7,224 bases of DNA from an uncultured Brevundimonas sp. GTDB lineage: Bacteria > Pseudomonadota > Alphaproteobacteria > Caulobacterales > Caulobacteraceae. The notes under the pieces are model-generated. The model made no database searches. It worked only from the letters and a program-made list of their open reading frames with translations, and had not been told where the DNA came from. The translations under genes were made by a program, and so were the position numbers. Shown here one piece after another: positions 5,975 to 7,224 of this stretch. The DNA is taken from assembly GCA_946481425.1 (NCBI GenBank), contig CAMLNT010000114.1, positions 1 through 7,224 on the forward strand, in the 5' to 3' direction. The stretch's first letter is position 1; each line of letters opens with the position of its first letter.

Positions 5975-6534
5975 CAGGCCCCCGCCACGCTGTCGACGGA
6001 CCGGGCGCGGGCGCGCATGTCCGCCCGCCGTTCATCGGAGCCGCGCGGCTCTGACACGCTCAGGCGCCGATCGGGCCCGGCATAGCTGTCGGTGTGCAGA
6101 AACTGACGCGGATAACGCGCGATCCAGAGGATGCGATCGAGCATCATGATGGGGCTGATCGGCTTGGTGATGATGATGTTGGCTCCGCAATCGCGTGCGC
6201 CGCTGACCTGGGAGCGACGGGTGTGGCTGGCCAGCATGACCACCGGAACATAGGCGTTGGGGTCCGAACCGGAGGTCCTGACCTGCCGCACGAAGGAATA
6301 GCCGTCCTGTTCCGGCATGTCGGCGTCCACCACCATCAGGTCGATGGGATGGGTTTCCAGAATCTCGGCCGCTTCGGACACAGATCGGCACTGAAAGCGC
6401 GAACGCACACCGAAGGCCAGCAGGACCTGGGCGGTCAGCTTCAGGGAGAAGGGGTCGTCATCGACAACGAGCACATTGGCCCGGCTCAGGTTGAAAACCT
6501 GGTTCAGATCCGGGTCGGTCTGTCGATCGGGCAC
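5974..6534 (-). CDS. Single-domain response regulator with GPDRR tail
   Basis: The 186-residue protein has one receiver domain (about 19-140). VLVVDDD gives the acidic pocket (D25-D27), D70 in VVDADMP is the expected phosphorylation site, and K124-P125 in IITKP is the conserved lysine. The position that normally holds Thr/Ser (PVVMLAS) appears to be A102, with S103 next to it. There is no DNA-binding output domain. The tail holds FLHTDSYAGPDRR (145-157), a motif I associate with alphaproteobacterial stand-alone regulators, followed by a basic, Arg-rich end (164-178). The start is GTG 6534: a stop lies two codons upstream and the next in-frame GTG would cut into the first strand. The ribosome site is weak. 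It overlaps the HPt-like gene by 1 nt, so it probably acts in a small signalling unit. The sensor kinase is not in the window. Confidence 0.9.
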   Translation of the reverse strand: MPDRQTDPDLNQVFNLSRANVLVVDDDPFSLKLTAQVLLAFGVRSRFQCRSVSEAAEILETHPIDLMVVDADMPEQDGYSFVRQVRTSGSDPNAYVPVVMLASHTRRSQVSGARDCGANIIITKPISPIMMLDRILWIARYPRQFLHTDSYAGPDRRLSVSEPRGSDERRADMRARARSVDSVAGA

Positions 6535-6544
6535 TTGTCACAAA

Positions 6545-6578
6545 CCTACTCAAGCGTATGGACACCCGCCCGAGTAGG
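6545..6578. promoter_or_regulatory. Inverted repeat just upstream of the response regulator
   Basis: CCTACTC (6545-6551) and GAGTAGG (6572-6578) are perfect 7-base inverted arms with a 20-nt spacer, 11-44 nt upstream of the regulator's GTG start. The arms are about two and a half helical turns apart centre to centre, so this could be a paired operator, or a leader hairpin close to the start codon. The left arm, as read in the mRNA, holds the only AGG near a usable ribosome-site position, so pairing could mask initiation. These roles are inferred. Confidence 0.4.
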
Positions 6579-6579
6579 G

Positions 6580-6591
6580 TAAGCAAGCTTA
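6580..6591. promoter_or_regulatory. Short dyad TAAGC-AA-GCTTA in the accA/regulator spacer
   Basis: TAAGC and GCTTA are 5-base inverted arms around AA. On the minus strand the region reads TTAAGCTTGCTTAC, which looks like a CtrA box (TTAA-N7-TTAA) but has a 6-nt spacing and TTAC in the second half, so it does not meet the consensus. It may be a binding site in the promoter of the regulator gene. Confidence 0.25.
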
Positions 6592-6611
6592 ACGAACCGC
6601 TACCGGACGTT
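6591..6611 (-). terminator. Possible weak hairpin terminator after accA
   Basis: AACG (6591-6594) pairs with CGTT (6608-6611) and CCG (6597-6599) with CGG (6604-6606), with a small internal loop and a CTAC loop. It begins at the accA stop codon. No proper U-run follows on the minus strand, only GCTTGCTT, so termination would be weak and read-through into the regulator gene is possible. Confidence 0.25.
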
Positions 6612-7224
6612 TAGCCCAGCCTTCCAATCGCGTAAAAGCGGTCCGCGCGCTGGCGGCGGAGCGCGTCAGGCGCGAGAGCCTCCAGAGCGTCCAGTTCTTC
6701 CTCAAGAACGTCGCCGACCTTGGACATGGCCGCCAGACGGTCAGCGTGCGCGCCACCCGACGGTTCGGGGATGATGCGGTCGACGATCTTCAGAGCGACA
6801 AGGTCGGGCGCGGTGATCTTCATGGCCGAGGCGGCGTCCTTCGCGCGCGAGCCGTCACGCCACAGGATCGAGGCTGCGCCTTCGGGCGAGATCACCGAAT
6901 AGATCGAGTGTTCCAGCATGAGCACACGGTTGGCCGCGGCCAGGGCGATGGCGCCGCCGGAGCCGCCTTCACCGGTGATGGTGGCGATCATGGGCACGCC
7001 CAGAGTCAGGCCGCGCTCCGTCGAGCGCGCGATGGCCTCGGCCTGGCCGCGCTCCTCGGCGCCCAGGCCCGGATAGGCGCCAGCCGTGTCCACGAAGGTG
7101 AGCACAGGCAGGTTGAAGCGCTCGGCCAGATCCATGAGCCGCACCGCCTTGCGGTAGCCTTCCGGCCGGGCCATGCCGAAGTTGTGCTTCAGCCGGCTGG
7201 AGGTGTCGTGGCCCTTCTCGTGGC
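6611..7224 (-). CDS. accA: Acetyl-CoA carboxylase carboxyltransferase subunit alpha (5' end missing)
   Basis: AccA with AccD transfers the carboxyl group from biotin to acetyl-CoA, giving malonyl-CoA for fatty acid synthesis in the cytoplasm. The window holds roughly the last 200 residues of a protein usually about 320 long. The frame stays open to the right edge: before the ATG at 7174 it reads [16 protein letters not shown], continuing into [10 protein letters not shown]. That is the normal internal AccA sequence, so 7174 is an internal Met and not the start. Other signatures are [34 protein letters not shown] and [20 protein letters not shown]. The end FYAIGRLG with a TAA stop is complete. 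The regulator gene begins 76 nt downstream on the same strand. Confidence 0.97.
   Translation of the reverse strand, partial: HEKGHDTSSRLKHNFGMARPEGYRKAVRLMDLAERFNLPVLTFVDTAGAYPGLGAEERGQAEAIARSTERGLTLGVPMIATITGEGGSGGAIALAAANRVLMLEHSIYSVISPEGAASILWRDGSRAKDAASAMKITAPDLVALKIVDRIIPEPSGGAHADRLAAMSKVGDVLEEELDALEALAPDALRRQRADRFYAIGRLG

Noticed and set aside
6579..6592. CtrA binding site
   Set aside because: The half-sites are 6 nt apart, not 7, and the second half is TTAC, so it falls short of the consensus.
7172..7174. ATG 7174 as the start of accA
   Set aside because: The frame is open to the window edge and the upstream residues ([15 protein letters not shown]) are normal internal AccA sequence.
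1..7224. CRISPR array, insertion sequence, tRNA or rRNA genes
   Set aside because: No regularly spaced direct repeats, transposase motifs, terminal repeat pairs around a gene, tRNA T-loop/acceptor pattern or rRNA-like segments were seen.

Overview
The window is a GC-rich, densely packed stretch of what looks like an alphaproteobacterial chromosome. My best guess is the Caulobacterales (Brevundimonas or Caulobacter-like). That is an inference from the gene set and not a database result: an aerobic-type CobT, a short COQ7 hydroxylase, DsbB, a response regulator ending in a GPDRR motif, lipoproteins with an LAACATTP signal junction, and a dispersed-repeat-like palindromic spacer. I see no insertion sequence, phage gene, CRISPR array, tRNA or rRNA. 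The genes look mostly like core genes.

Layout. Positions 1-299 contain no convincing gene; they hold nested inverted repeats (82-185, 191-237, 240-262). Three genes then run on the plus strand: an ExoD-family membrane protein (300-938), dsbB (974-1504) and coq7 (1494-2054). dsbB and coq7 overlap by 11 nt. At 2051-2054 coq7 meets a convergent gene, and both end within the same palindromic CTAG. All remaining genes are on the minus strand. In transcription order they are accA (6611 to beyond 7224, 5' end missing), a single-domain response regulator (6534-5974), an alpha-helical HPt-like protein overlapping it by 1 nt (5974-5507), a cysteine-rich lipoprotein (5447-4980), cobT (4932-3073) and a phytase-like (PF13449-type) lipoprotein overlapping cobT by an ATGA junction (3076-2051).

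How the genes relate. DsbB passes electrons from periplasmic disulfide formation to ubiquinone, and COQ7 carries out a late hydroxylation in ubiquinone synthesis, so the overlapping pair joins a quinone user to quinone synthesis. CobT is part of the ATP-dependent cobalt chelatase CobNST of aerobic cobalamin synthesis. CobS and CobN are not in the window. Its coupled partner is a predicted exported lipoprotein whose link to cobalamin is unclear. The regulator and the helical protein look like a two-gene signalling unit. The helical protein has an HPt-like pattern with tyrosine where the phosphorylated histidine would be expected. AccA belongs to fatty acid synthesis.

The strongest leads are the regulator/degenerate-HPt pair, the shared CTAG stop, the cobT/phytase-like coupling and the structured spacer at the left end. 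I found no clear evidence for a wholly new system such as a defence locus or biosynthetic cluster.
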